A stretch of 64,000 nt of DNA, taken from the NCBI GenBank assembly GCA_016859345.1, contig CM029128.1, forward strand, positions 18,210,104 through 18,274,103, in the 5' to 3' direction. This DNA comes from Istiophorus platypterus. Lineage: Eukaryota; Chordata; Actinopteri; Istiophoriformes; Istiophoridae. This document shows, piece after piece, positions 10,574 through 22,937 of the stretch (position 1 is the first letter of the stretch; each line of letters opens with the position of its first letter). The notes beneath the pieces are model-generated. The model saw nothing but the letters and a program-made list of their open reading frames with translations. It searched no databases and was not told the origin of the DNA. Both the position numbers and the translations under genes were made by a program.

Positions 10574-13500
10574 ATGCCCCGGTCATTCCTGGTCAAAAAC
10601 AAAAGGTGCACGTCCTATAACGTTCACCGATCATATGAAGACGAGCCCAAGCCCCCTGTATCTCCAGGTAAGACCTGAATAATTTACTATTTAATCGGAG
10701 TATGAGGGACACAATGTAAAGACCAATTAAACTACTGCTGTCTGCTTTCATTTTCTTATATAATTAATTAAAGCAGGGTTCTGTGTTTTTAACATTTGCA
10801 GTTTTCATTTTCTTATATAATTAATTAAAGCAGGGTTCTGTGTTTTTAACATTTGCAGTTTTTAGTCCAAAAAAAGGATATGTATCGAATGTAACTAACA
10901 CATCTGAATTTTTGGGCAAATATTTGGACAAAATATCCTCCATAAGGAACTGCAGGGTTTGCAATGTCTTTTTCTTGGATCAATCTCACCTTTATTTGCC
11001 ATGGATTTGCAGAAGTCCCACCAGAGGCTCAGAGCACAGAGTCAGCAGAGAGGTCTCAGTCTGAGGGCCACCTCTCCCCTCCTGACCACAAGTTATTTGA
11101 AAAGGAGGAGGCCAAGCTCGACTGTCCCTTGCCTGTTCATCCGGAGCCGACCAGACCTCCTGCTGCTCCCACGCAGCCATACTTCCTAACCGGTGAGCTG
11201 CCAGTGCATTTATCTCCATCTATTTTTTCTTTGGAGTCTACAGTACGGTGCAACTTAAATCAGAGGGTTAAGACATGTTTTTCTGTGTCTGCATATGTGC
11301 ACCCTCAGAGCCTCACATGGCAGAGTTCCCTCCTTACTACAAGCAAACCTACGCCTGGGAGCCGGTGCCTTCCTCCTTCGAGCTCCGTCAGATGAGTTTC
11401 AGTCCCACGGTGCTGCAGCACGCAAGCAATCTGTACGGCACCCACATCAGCCGCAGCCCACAGCCTCAGCAGCCCCTGGACTGCAGCACGCACTACTCTC
11501 CCACCTCTAACACCTACCACTGTATCACCTGTGACAAGGTACACGCCAAGTGTGGCCTCGTGCCTGCACATACAACATGTAGGATAAGATCAAATTATCT
11601 GCAAATTTTGAATCATTTTTGAGTTTAGTCAGTTTCTCTTTGTCTCTCCTATAAAAATAACTTCACTAGACCCACTTCAAGGCCAAATGAAAATGTCAAA
11701 TGTAGAAGCATTTCGGAGGGACCTCACTTTGTGCTTTACTGATGGACTTACTCTTTGTCAGGTGTTCTCGACACCCCACGGACTGGAGGTTCATGTCAGG
11801 AGGTCGCACAGTGGAACGAGGCCTTTCGGCTGCAGCATCTGCAGAAAAACCTTCGGTCATGCAGTCAGTCTGGAGCAACACATGAATGTCCACTCTCAGG
11901 TATATCAGTGACTCTACACCAACATGGGCTACCTTATTTTAAAGGTGGACTCCAGCAATTTCACAAAGATTGGAGGATGTTTCAAAGACAATTAAAGATT
12001 AACCTGAATGCTCAGAATCAAAGCAGCAAAGGCTGAGATGTTCAGACTTTTAGTCCCTAGTGTGGATTAAGTCTCAAAAACCAATCTTGATGTATAAAAG
12101 TGATGGCATGCCCCTTTAAAACACAAGTAATGGATACTAATCAGGGATTATCATGCATAAAAAAGAATTTAAGAAGAAATATGGCTTCAACTCACTCAAA
12201 ATACAAGAAGCTGGAAAATAATTTTGAACTTGAGTTTATCAAACACTCATCAGGACCCTCGACTTATCATTTCAAGTCATAACACTTAGAGTCACAAGAA
12301 CTAATGATTTTAGCTTCTGAAAATGGTTTGAGATCAGGGAGCTATAATATTAGAGTTTATTAGTTTACAACAAAATCCCAGGATGAGTTCTTACAGTGTA
12401 TAACTAAATAAAAACAACTTCACAAATCAGTCTCACCACTAGGTCAATTTAATAGTTCTTCTGTGGCTTTCAATCACATCACATGATCGTCCTCCACATG
12501 AAATGTATCCAGTTTTCATTAAATTGTAGAAGTTACATTTTTTTCAGAGCCAAGCTTTGAAATTATATTGCTTATAAAAAATATATTTTTTTACATCTAC
12601 AATTCCTTGAAAACTGTACAAAGTCCATCTGCTGTTGAAGATCATGTGTTTTGATTGAAAGCACCAACAACGACTACAGTTTATGGATCTTGTGGTGAAA
12701 TTGTTTTATCAACTGCTATTTCCAAGGCCAAGAATGAAGTTTTGAAGCTCAGCATTTCCAACGTCCTGCTCTTGTGTGTGACACGTTTCGTGCTTTTGTC
12801 TTTAAACAGGAAAAAAGCTTTGAGTGCAAAATGTGTGGGAAAACGTTCAAGCGCTCCTCCACTCTCTCCACACACCTGCTCATCCACTCGGACACGAGGC
12901 CATACCCATGCCAGTACTGTGGCAAGAGGTTCCACCAGAAGTCCGATATGAAGAAACACACGTACATTCACACTGGTAAGACCTAACATGGCGATTATTT
13001 GACATTGGGCGGCCGTATTTTTTTGATACAAGTCAAAAAAAGGGAAAAATTTCCATGGCTCCTCTCAGTGTAACCATCTGCTTTCCAAGTGCAGCATGCA
13101 GAATTTGTTTCCAGGAGTAATATAACTGCTGATAAATCAGAAAGAGAAACTTAAACAAATGTCCTGTTGATTTGCATATCTGGCCCTTCCTGTTTTGCAC
13201 CGAGCTCTGTACCAGGAACTTCACACCATCCACATTTGTTGCCCACACATGTCTGACAAATCTGAACAATGGGATCACACCATTGATTCGCATGAACTTT
13301 ATCTTTAAGGTAAAAATGTTCTGTCACCATTTTTGGTGTGGATATCAAACCCGACTTTCGAGAAGCGGTGAAAAAGAAATTGCAACTCCTCTATACAAAT
13401 CATTTGAAATGATCCAAGGTTTGATTTATAGATTTCTAACTGTTTGCATGTGTCTTATCTTATAGGCGAGAAGCCTCACAAATGCCAAGTGTGTGGTAAA

Positions 13501-13644
13501 GCGTTCAGCCAAAGCTCCAACCTGATCACCCACAGCAGGAAACACACGGGCTTCAAGCCGTTTGGATGCGACATTTGTTCCAAGGGCTTCCAGCGTAAAG
13601 TGGATCTGCGAAGGCACCACGAGAGTCAGCATGGCATGAAGTGA
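10574..13644 (+). CDS. gfi1b: Gfi1b, growth factor independence 1B zinc-finger repressor, six coding exons, 328 aa
   Basis: GFI1B is a nuclear transcriptional repressor of erythroid and megakaryocyte development that recruits LSD1/CoREST through its SNAG domain. Coding exons: 10574-10667, 11013-11192, 11309-11538, 11762-11899, 12810-12975, 13466-13644. All have GT/AG ends, and the total of 987 bases is in frame. The protein starts MPRSFLVKNKR, the SNAG motif (residues 1-20), followed by a low-complexity Pro/Ser/Glu-rich linker to about residue 160. Six C2H2 zinc fingers (about 163-325) begin YHCITCDKVFSTPHGLEVH, and the last ends in GFQRKVDLRRHHESQH. Length is close to human GFI1B (330 aa). 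The family's internal finger linkers (SDTRPYPC, TGEKPHKC, TGFKPF) are intact. Flanking tsc1 and gtf3c5 favour gfi1b over the paralogous gfi1a genes. The first exon follows a splice acceptor, so the 5' UTR is spliced. Confidence 0.96.
10746..10859 (+). repeat. Perfect 57-bp tandem duplication in gfi1b intron 1
   Basis: Two consecutive 57-base units (10746-10802 and 10803-10859) are identical. Each ends in a T-rich tract plus AACATTTGCAG, which resembles a splice acceptor. They lie about 150 bases before the true exon 2 acceptor at 11012. Confidence 0.9.
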
Positions 13645-14060
13645 AGGAGAAACGAGCACAAGGGCCTAAGCTTAACAGTAGCAAAGTGTTTGTATATGTA
13701 CAATAAATTGTTGTCAAAACAATAAGCTGACATTAATGTAACCTAAATATCTGGTATATTTTGGATGGACTTTACCGGTACAGTACAAGAATAAGAAAGC
13801 TGTGAAATCCAATTGTGATTGAAGGTGACTTAATTAAAAAAAAATGTCATTTCTGTCATGAAGAAAATTGAGGAGTTGATTAAAATGTATTTAGTTAATA
13901 TATTGAAAGTTGTGCCCTTTCAAAGACGTGTTTACATGTGAATGAATGGGAGATATGCTTATGTCATTTATGTTAAACATATAACGTCACTTAATGTGTC
14001 ATAGTTAATTTTAAAAAAAATGTTCTGTATGCGACTTGCTGAATGTAAATAAAGGGTGAA
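13645..14060 (+). terminator. gfi1b: gfi1b 3' UTR with two candidate polyadenylation signals
   Basis: AATAAA occurs at 13702-13707, only 58 bases after the stop codon, and again at 14048-14053 followed by a GT/T-rich stretch. Either could end the transcript; the second is the better placed for a normal-length 3' UTR. Confidence 0.5.
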
Positions 14061-16463
14061 CTGAGGAGGAAGATCTATAGTTGTTCTGTTAAATAAATAC
14101 TGCATGAAAGACATGCAAGGTGAAATGCAATATAAAATCCTTCACAGCTAGAGGGGAAAACAGTGTTTGTCTAGGATGATGTGATGAGCACTGCAAACAC
14201 ACTTTTTCTCGCTGTTCGGCAATTTCTCTGTAATTCTTTGCGACACGCCCCTTTTGGAGCAGGATGTAGAATAACGACACAACTGCGGCCTCGGGTGAAA
14301 GTCTCTCTTGGGACAGGAGAAAGGATGTAATGAAGCAACTATGCATTCAAATAACACACCTGGAACGCCATGCAAATTCGAGGCCAGAGAGCTATTCAGT
14401 CCTAAGTGCAGACTAGAAAGCAGATGGAGGAAAGTTTGCCATGGCCATGCGAGATAAGCCATCCAGCGTGATGCTCGGCAGCTTCCTCGTCATTACTGGA
14501 GAGGTGAAACGAGCTCTACAATCTCAGTAAAAAATCAGAATTGCACAAACTGTCAGGTCAACCATGATAAATTTTGACCACACATCCTTACATACATCCA
14601 GAGTCACTGCTTGGTCTTTACATGAGTCTAATGGGATGCAGGGATTAAAGTGAAGCTGTGGAAAAGGGATTGATTACTTAGTCAACCGTCACCACGCCCA
14701 GCCAGCCTGTTGGATTTACTTCAACTCACCACCTTCCTCAAATACCAAACCTGTTGGACATTAAGCTGCTCGAGGCAAATCAGATCTTCACCTGAGCCTT
14801 TAAATCTGACAGACTTGAAGCATAGTCAGTATTTGTAAAAAAAAACAAAAAACGTTTTTCAAAGGTATGTCAGACCAACTTCTAGTTGTAAATTCAAGAT
14901 AATAACTCAGATTTTCAACTTAATGGAACCTCATTGGGATGCAAAAAATATTTATAAATCTATATAAATATGTATAAATGAATGACACTTTTGCTATTCT
15001 ATTTTTTTCTCATTTGTACATAAGAATATTTCAGGATTTTGTTAAGTTGTTTCATGCTTTCATTTCATCCACCGCTCAGACAAATGGTCTTACTCCTGCA
15101 CCATTCACCGAAAATTTGTTTCTACTTACTACTTAGATTCATTAATAAATATTACTCAGAAATATTGAGTTTCATTGTGTCACTTTTAAAAGTCTTAGTA
15201 TATTGTACAAATATGAAGGGATCAGTTTTTACTATCTTCGTTGAGTGGAACGGACTTAAATACATCAATTTTTAGCTTGGACCACTATCTCCCATTTGCC
15301 CTGAGGTATTTTGCCAGACTCTGATTGACTAATTCGCTCAACCTGGGCATGAACTGAACATGTTCCATGATGAAGAAAACAACTTCTATGTTGTTGTCAC
15401 TGTTTTTCATGTATCTCACTAAAGGTGCCTTCTCCTCAGACAAAGATAAGTTGTGTGGACTAGCCGAGATATCTTTAGTCAAAAACACTGCTATTTTCTC
15501 GGTTCGACATTTTTTCCCTATCATTGGATGAAGTGTGTTTTGTACTCTGTATTTTCTGCATCACAGACTACTGGGCCAACAGAAATCAGATGCCCTGTCT
15601 CATAGGGCCCTTCCTGTCATTTTTGGAGAAGGTGCTTCTAACAGGTTCAAGAGCAGCTCTGTAAATAATTTTATTTTATTTTACATTTCAGCAGTGGATT
15701 TTTAGCAATTCCGGTCAGACTGCACAGGAAAATCCTTGGCTCTCTGGTAAAATTGTAGTACTACTTACAAATACAAGCCGGCCACGTAATGTCTTTTCTT
15801 TTTTGCCCCTCAGATGCTGTGAGGATATTGCCGATGAGAACGCCTTCGATCACTTGTAAGGTGTTGACCAAAATCTGGATTCTCCTCACCTGAACCTGTC
15901 AAACACAGGGATCATATTGGAAGACAGTGTTGTCAGGGATGCACTAGGGGCAATGTGTTTCCTGTCTGGCCCAATGACCTGAAACTTAAAAATGTATTAA
16001 TTATATTCAGCAGGTGAAGCCGAACTTGGCTGGGGCTGAGCTGACACCCAAAATTAAAATTTACCAAATGAATTTTCAAGTATGGGACTAGCTTGACATG
16101 AGGTATAAAAGTTTTTTTTAGGAAGGAACTGGCACATTCATTGTTTTGTATGTACATGTCAACAATATATTTTTTTTATTGCTGTTATGTTATTTGAAAT
16201 TAAATTTTGATGAATGTATTCCATTGTGCATTTAAGGTAAAATATTAATTATAAGTTAATAACTAATTAAGTAAAAATAAAAAGCCTTTTAGTGTATTAA
16301 CTTAAAACGTTACTTCCAAGCATTAAGCATTTAAGTCAATTTCATTAAAACAAAGGAGTTTCGCAATTATCCATTACTTACATTTTTTTAAGTCAAACGG
16401 TTGCCTCAGATTTTTTTAAGTGAAGTCAACAGAGGAAGAATACTCTCTCTAAAATGTGCAACT

Positions 16464-16506
16464 GTTTATCTTTGGCTTCCAGATAAATGATAAATAACAC
16501 GTGACA
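16464..16506. promoter_or_regulatory. Candidate GATA/E-box cluster downstream of gfi1b
   Basis: Within about 40 bases there are three GATA-type cores (one TTATC, one AGATAA, one TGATAA) and a CACGTG E-box (about 16499-16504). The E-box/GATA spacing is in the range of SCL-GATA composite sites. AT-rich DNA yields GATA cores by chance, so this is weak. Confidence 0.25.
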
Positions 16507-19500
16507 CAAAGTTTTCTTTGATATACACATGCTTAGATCAGCTGCAAATTAGAATGTGGAAACATAGTTTCAGGTGCAAAAGTTTATTCCCTATGTGGTG
16601 TCACCTTGGGGGTAGAAATCAGTGTTTGACAGGGGAGAGAAGAGACCAAAGAGCTTACTGTCTGGCAAACAAATCTGATGGCCTTATGCAAAATTTGTTG
16701 ATATTACCAGGGCAACTGGGTCCGTTGTGATACTGTACAACAGTTAGACCTGTCACTGTGTTATGGTGTGAGCAAACAGAGCAATCAAAATCCTGCACAG
16801 GTAACAGGCACAAAAAAACAGGCAGAGGATCATCTTGGGTGGGACTAAACAAACAGGACATAGGTCCTGAAGGGGGAGGGGCAGTGCTGTGGGGTAGCCT
16901 GGGGAAAAACTGGAGAAAATGGAGAAATCGAGCAGGCCCACATGCACCTGTAGCATTTCTTCACCGGTGAATAGGTGTATGGGTGTGAAAAGCTTTATGT
17001 AGTGGAGTCATTTTGATTTTTTTTTAACACAGATGTCTGACAAAGTAGCAGAAGAAGACTTTGTTGCAGGTGTGGTTATACAGCCCTTGATCATTTGCAT
17101 AAGTTTGTTGCCTGAGGTGCTGTGGTATCCCATAAGTTGCAAATTTACCAGATTTTCTGCCCAACTGTTCAACTCTTACTAAGCTTCAGACTCGGCATGT
17201 GAAAGGTACGAAGAAGTCTCCCAAAGACGCAGCATACTGAGTTAACAGTGAAATATCTTAATACATTTTAAAATATTAACAACATATCGGCAAGTTGCTA
17301 CCTGAACAGTGGAGTTACAGCACAATCTGACGCCACAAAAAGTTTCAGCACGAATAGCAATAGTGATCAACCAACTGTTTAAAAAAATTAAGACTCAGAC
17401 ATTAGTGTTGTGTTGTCAAAACCAATACACTCAAATCGAAATACAGCTCTGTCTGTCTACCTCACAGAAACACACTGACACAAAGAGCAGGTAAAAAAAA
17501 AACGAGCACAGGGCTGAAATTTGTCTTGCAAATTGGTTATATGCAAATGTGCCCTGGCTGGTACTGTGGAAATGCTGCAGGGTGGTTAGATGGCTGAACA
17601 TGCCTGAGGCAAAGATGACAAACTGAGCAGGAGATCCTATGAAATCAAAGAAACACCATGGGAATCTGAGTAATTATTTACTATAGTAAGATACCTGTCA
17701 TCATGGTGACCTTTTTGTAACGACTTGTATCTCTAGCTCGATTTGTTTTAGACATCTATTTCACAGCTCCATGACTCTCTGATCAAACTATTTTGTGCCT
17801 TTAATCTGATTCGATGTGACATGAGTCAGCAATTTAGGAATCAAGTCATTAGAATGTGTTGATTCTCTGTCTTTACTACAACTTTCTGTCACCCATTACA
17901 ACAGATACCTTTCCTCTCCTGCCGTCCTCTTAATCCGATATAATCTCACTGGAAACTGGTTCATTAGGTTCAAACTGACAGTATACAAGGAAACAATATA
18001 TGACAATATATGATAATATATGACAAGAGATTTTCTGAGACAGTTAAGCATTTGGATCCAAGGAACGTTTGGCTTTAATTACAAGATGAATCTAGTTATG
18101 ATAATAGCTTATTAATTTCCAGCAAGAACATTGAAGCTGTACAGGAGCAGAAGGAGGAGACCAAATAAGACATTGCTAGAAATGAGCAGGGTCTACAAGT
18201 GTGTACAGGAGGTGTAATTTCTTTTTTAAATGATAAAAACAGTCCTGATAAACCCAAGAGCTGCTCATAATAGATAAGAGAAAATGCTTACACATAGAGT
18301 ATGTTTGTGAAAAACAATTACTACATTGCACAAATGATTTTAATGGGCTTTTGTAAAGAGATATTATGTATATATATATATATATATAAAAGAATAGTAA
18401 TGTTGTGAGTGACCCAGAACATACAAATTTTTGTATAATAAACAAAAGTATAGGTAGGCCCCAAAATCACAATTATAAACACAAGAAAGTTACAGAGTCG
18501 TGCTGTGTTTTTCTAAAGTCAGTGTTAAAGTTGAATGACAGGCCAGTGATCCTTCACTTCGTCTTTAAAACAGACAGAATAATCCAAATATAAAAAACGA
18601 GCTGTCAGCAGATTTCCTCTGTATGACACAGGACACAGGAAGATGCTGTATGATCATATCCACTGCTGTCAGACAGTGTGGGGCTGTGATACTATTTGAC
18701 TGCTAGTAACACAGCGTTGTGGTCCTGCCCTCCTATAGATAAATGCGGCGGTGACGTCTCAAGAAGCCCTCGCCTACAAAGTGTCATACGAGTGGGATGA
18801 GAAAAAAAAATAGATCATTTCTTGAGGTCGCTTTTTCTAGGTTCTCCAATCATTTATTTTACACATGGGGCAGCAAAACTCAAATGCAGGGAACAGGAAA
18901 AAAAGACAACTTGCCAACTTAGGGAATACTTATGAACATCCATTCTTATAGTTACAATTGTGCGCTTCAGACATTGTTTTCAGTCACCAATTTCTCAGCT
19001 GTGACCTTTAACTTCATCATCAAGCACTAGCAGCCAGTAATAGTTCTATTTACGTCCATTGCTCACCAGATGCATTTTAATTTTATTTGCATATCAATAA
19101 AATATGTCAGAGCAAAAACCATAGATGTAGTGTAAACAGCAGTGGTAGGGGCTTATACTGATAGGGGTACCCTGGATGCTCAGCTGTTTTGGACGTAAAC
19201 CCAAAAGTCACATATTTCCCTTCTTTCTGTCCCTATGTTTTCCTTTTAAAACTGTCCAGTAATTGCAACAACAGCTTGATAACAGATGAACTCTTTTTAG
19301 CAAATAATTTCCCTGGAAGATTTGAAGGCTGTATCATTTCTAGCAGATACTCAGCTGCAGTGGATGCCAACCTGGGGGTCGGGTCTTCTCCAGAGGGTCA
19401 TAAGATAAATCTGAGGATTCATAAGATGAAAAAAAGGGTCAGGAAGCAGAAAAACATTAATAATACATAACATACGATTAATTTCTTCAAACATTCCCCT

Positions 19501-19539
19501 AGTCTGTTTTTATTAACAATGGCAGCAGCATGGCTCTGT

Positions 19540-19895
19540 GGATGGCAGTGTCTGTTGGTCCACCATTTCCTCGTTCCAGACTGAAATCTCAAAACAACTA
19601 GTGGCTGGATTGCCATGCAATTTTTTTCATGTCACTTCATCATTAGGTCATAATTCAAGTGATCAACTGCTTGAGAAGCTTATGACATTCTCATCACCCT
19701 CAGTCACACTTTGCTTGGCATTAATTGGCAAATATTAGCATTCTAACATGCTAAAGAAAGATGGCCAACACTATATTTGCATAACATCAGCATGTTACCA
19801 TTGTCATTATATGCATATATGTATGTTAGCATTCTGACGTTAGCATTGAGCTCAAAACTTGCTAGCATGGCTGTAGTCTGTTATAGTTCTTGACT
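19540..19895 (+). repeat. Fish interspersed repeat of the TTAGCATGCTAACATGCTAA-type family
   Basis: The text runs from a CTGTTGGTCCACCA-like segment through a 'gatttgccatgcaa'-like segment to repeated TTAGCAT/ATGCTAA blocks. I recognise this as a widespread teleost repeat whose other orientation appears at 44060-44690 inside the cel pseudogene (shared words such as AATTAGCACTAA/ATTGGCAAAT and TTTCATGGCAATCCA). It is diverged and truncated. The family name is not asserted. Confidence 0.5.
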
Positions 19896-20438
19896 TGCGT
19901 ATTGCTGGATAATTTTTCCATTTTCATGCCTTCATAAATAGTTTGTTAAAACTGGGAGAAATAAAACATTTCTTTGTTCCAGGGATCATAAGCCTAAAAC
20001 GATTGGGACGACACTTGTCTGCTCTGCACTAAGTCTAATTAGCATTTATGTAATTCAAATTTGAATGTGTGTGCAGTTGCGTGACTCCCGGTGGTAAATC
20101 TTCACATCAGAGCCACTTGTTGAATAAGTTACCAGAGTGCACTGAAAAAAAAATGCAGATAATCATCTTTTGTTTTGCCTATAGAAAGGAGATAGACTTT
20201 GTGGGTGTGGCCTGATGCCTACATCACATTTCCAAACATGGCCATGCATGGAGGAATCCTTTTCAACTGACAAATGGCTAGCTGATGGTCCAAAGCTGAG
20301 GGAAGGAAACGAAGGAGAGAGGGGATGCGCTGTGTGGGCAGTCAGAGTGAGTGGGAGGTGGGAGGTGGGGAGGGGGGGCTCTGGCGAAATCTGAGGGTAG
20401 CAGGCGCTTCCAGCGTGAGCCCAGTTATGCCGGCTGTC

Positions 20439-20474
20439 TGATAACCTTATCATGGTCTTGCCACACTGTAACGG
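20439..20474. promoter_or_regulatory. Candidate haematopoietic enhancer core: palindromic GATA pair plus MYB site
   Basis: TGATAACCTTATCA at 20439-20452 holds two GATA sites facing each other. TAACGG (MYB-type) follows at 20469-20474. The surrounding 400 bases are GC-richer than neighbouring spacer and include GGAA/TTCC ETS cores (for example near 20409). Mouse Gfi1b is controlled by downstream enhancers bound by GATA and ETS factors, which makes the position about 10 kb downstream of the gfi1b start suggestive. This is inference from motifs and position. Confidence 0.35.
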
Positions 20475-22719
20475 CTGGAACAGGCCAGCAGGGAGGAGCA
20501 GACAGGCCCTGGACTGAGATAGCACCAAAAGCCAGACAAATATTTGATGTACAAGCGCCCCTAAGAGAAAGAGAGAAAACAAAAGGTAGAGAAAGATCAT
20601 CAAAATCTTCACTTCACCACAGCGCACAACAGATTGTCAGTCAGTGCCTTCTGTCCCCACCTCTTTATGTCCGTCCTACAAAATGCTGAGCTTTATAAAC
20701 CTTTGACACATCTGTGCAGGTTGAATGTCACAATTTATTACTTGAATTGACGTTCTGATAAGTATTGACAAAGCCTTTACAGTTGCATGCCGTTGATGCT
20801 TATATTTTCCATAAATGGAAGCACCAGTACAACAGAACACAAAACACAGTAAAAGCCACTATAATAAATATCACTGACAGGTTGAAGCCTGTGGAGTGAA
20901 GAATCTGACGGAACAAACTGAGATTCAGAGAAGAAAATAAAAACGAAATAAAAAACTCAAAAAAACAACCCCTCCAGTAACCCACCCTATACCAACACTA
21001 TAACAACTAATATAATAGACAGAGTTAGCTACAAGCTCATTAACCAGGATTAGCAGGTAATGAGCCAGGTATTTCCCTCAGGAATCGGTAGAGACCAAAA
21101 ACAGAGCTAAAAAAAGAAAAAAAAGAGAGAATGAATATTGAAATTAAATGAACCAGGAGGATTCACAAGCTATTTCAAAGTACATATTTAAATTTGTGGT
21201 AGCAGGAAAAGCACAGGTGTTACGAATAACATTAACAACAATTCTGCTTTACTCAAGCGTATGCATTACAGAGACTAATTCAGGAACTGCTTAGCCTAGC
21301 TTAGCGCTAAGAGTAAGAGCCAGAGGAAAAAATGTTATACAGGCCAAAACAAATATGCTTTTTAGGAAATATAAAACTTTGCTGTTTACTTTACATGTTG
21401 CAAGCTAGCTTTAAGAGTTACATGTACAACAGCACTCAAAACTGGAAAAGCCACTAGAAAAGAGCTGACCTGACATACTTTAAACAGTGATGATTTGTTG
21501 TATATATATATAGGTTTTACTTCTACATTTGTGAAAGAATATGTTACAGTGTGAAATGGACATATTCAGGGTTTTCACCCACTGCTTTTCATCATTAAGA
21601 TAAGCTAGGCTAAACCTCTCCTTGGGCTGGAAGCACAGGGATGAAATTCAGTGTTACCAACAAGTTGGTAATTCACAAGCTTCAGTCTTAAGAGTCAGAC
21701 TCAAAACAGCATCACATTCACAAACTGGCATCCTACTATGGTGATTATTTATGGATATTAAACTATAGCACCATTCCAGCAGACTGTCATTTTTGCACTT
21801 GCAGCTCCGTTTGCACACAGACACCTGGCATGACAAGATTATAAAAAAAAAAAAAACTTCATCATAATGCCAGACTGTTCTTTAAAAATAATTTGATAAA
21901 AGAAAAGAAAATATAATCCAAATAGCCCAACTCAAATGAAGGTGATTCAAAAAGTGCAAATAAGATTGCTACAGGCCCACAGTGTTAAAATCTAGCGTTA
22001 AGCCTTGTGTTCCTGCAAAGAGATGAGAAAAGAAGACAAACTAGAATCAAAGCAAACAATGGGTCATCAGAGTCTAACTGCATATATAACAGCATCGCTA
22101 AACACACTGACACATCTGTTTCCCCAGTCTTCTCTCTTCTCTGAGGGGACAACAGTCTATTGACAGTTTCAGGGAGGGACAGCACGTTAATCCTCTTTAC
22201 TGAGGTCCTTCTGACAACATTTGATGTCTCCTTCTGACAACAAAGATACTTTTTGTAAATGTTAACATACCCACTCCTGCATGTAAATCAATAACACATC
22301 ATTCATCGACACAACTGAAAGCGTGTCCCCGAGCACTCAGCTACCTGAGCTGTTAAACCTAAGGGGAGGTATGATTTTATCCTTGCAGCAGGATAATTTC
22401 CTTTATTGACCTTTATTTATGTTTTGTTATACACCGCCACCATGTGGCCAGAAGCTGCTCAGCAACAGTAAATAGGTTTAACTACAATACATATATCGAG
22501 TTTACTGGGACACTTACATTTTTTTTAAAAAACTGCAAATATTAGTGGAGCATACAATAGAAGAGTCAGGGAACATAGAGAAAGTAACAGTGGGATGAGA
22601 TACCCTTTGCATTATGTAAAAACAGTATTTAATAATTTGATATATTGTGAAATATATAAAGAAAAAAATAGAAGAAGATAAGAGAACAATTTCCAATTGT
22701 TCGGTTTTGAATGTTCGTT

Positions 22720-22937
22720 TTTTGACTGGACGCGGAAGGAGTGCTTTTGGTTTAAGAAGTGCGCTCGGAACTATTATGTGTGAACTCTTGTTTCCGCCCG
22801 GCGATGTTTTGCACTCGGACACGTGCTGCGGTAATTTTGAGCTGCGAGGATCGTAGCCGGTTCGTCCATGTGTGGACTCCGGGTTTAACCGCACTGACAC
22901 CAGGTCTCCCTTTAATGCCTCGCACGGAGGAGGCACG
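22720..22937 (+). promoter_or_regulatory. gtf3c5: gtf3c5 promoter and 5' UTR, CpG-rich
   Basis: CpG density rises sharply from about 22720 to 23200, around the gtf3c5 start codon. A short upstream ATG at 22868 opens a seven-codon frame that stops before the main ATG. The exact start site is not visible. Confidence 0.5.

Larger units (their letters stand above)
14061..22700. other. gfi1b-gtf3c5 intergenic region, no gene recognised
   Basis: About 8.6 kb of AT-rich DNA contains scattered short open frames without domains. Notable contents are GATA/E-box clusters at 16464-16506 and 20439-20474, a GATA-containing stretch near 18265-18285, an (AT)n run at 18362-18388, three imperfect copies of an ATATATGA-type unit at about 17995-18030, and a fish interspersed repeat at 19540-19895. 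The minus-strand 154-codon frame at 20163-20627 sits in a GC-richer stretch and looks non-coding. Confidence 0.55.

Noticed and set aside
15285..15524. 79-codon minus-strand open frame in the gfi1b-gtf3c5 gap
   Set aside because: Amino-acid use is protein-like, but I recognise no family and see no convincing flanking splice sites; possibly an old transposon fragment.
20163..20627. 154-codon minus-strand open frame with a hydrophobic N-terminus
   Set aside because: No recognisable domain or splice context; low stop density is explained by higher GC. Regulatory motifs in the same stretch explain it better.
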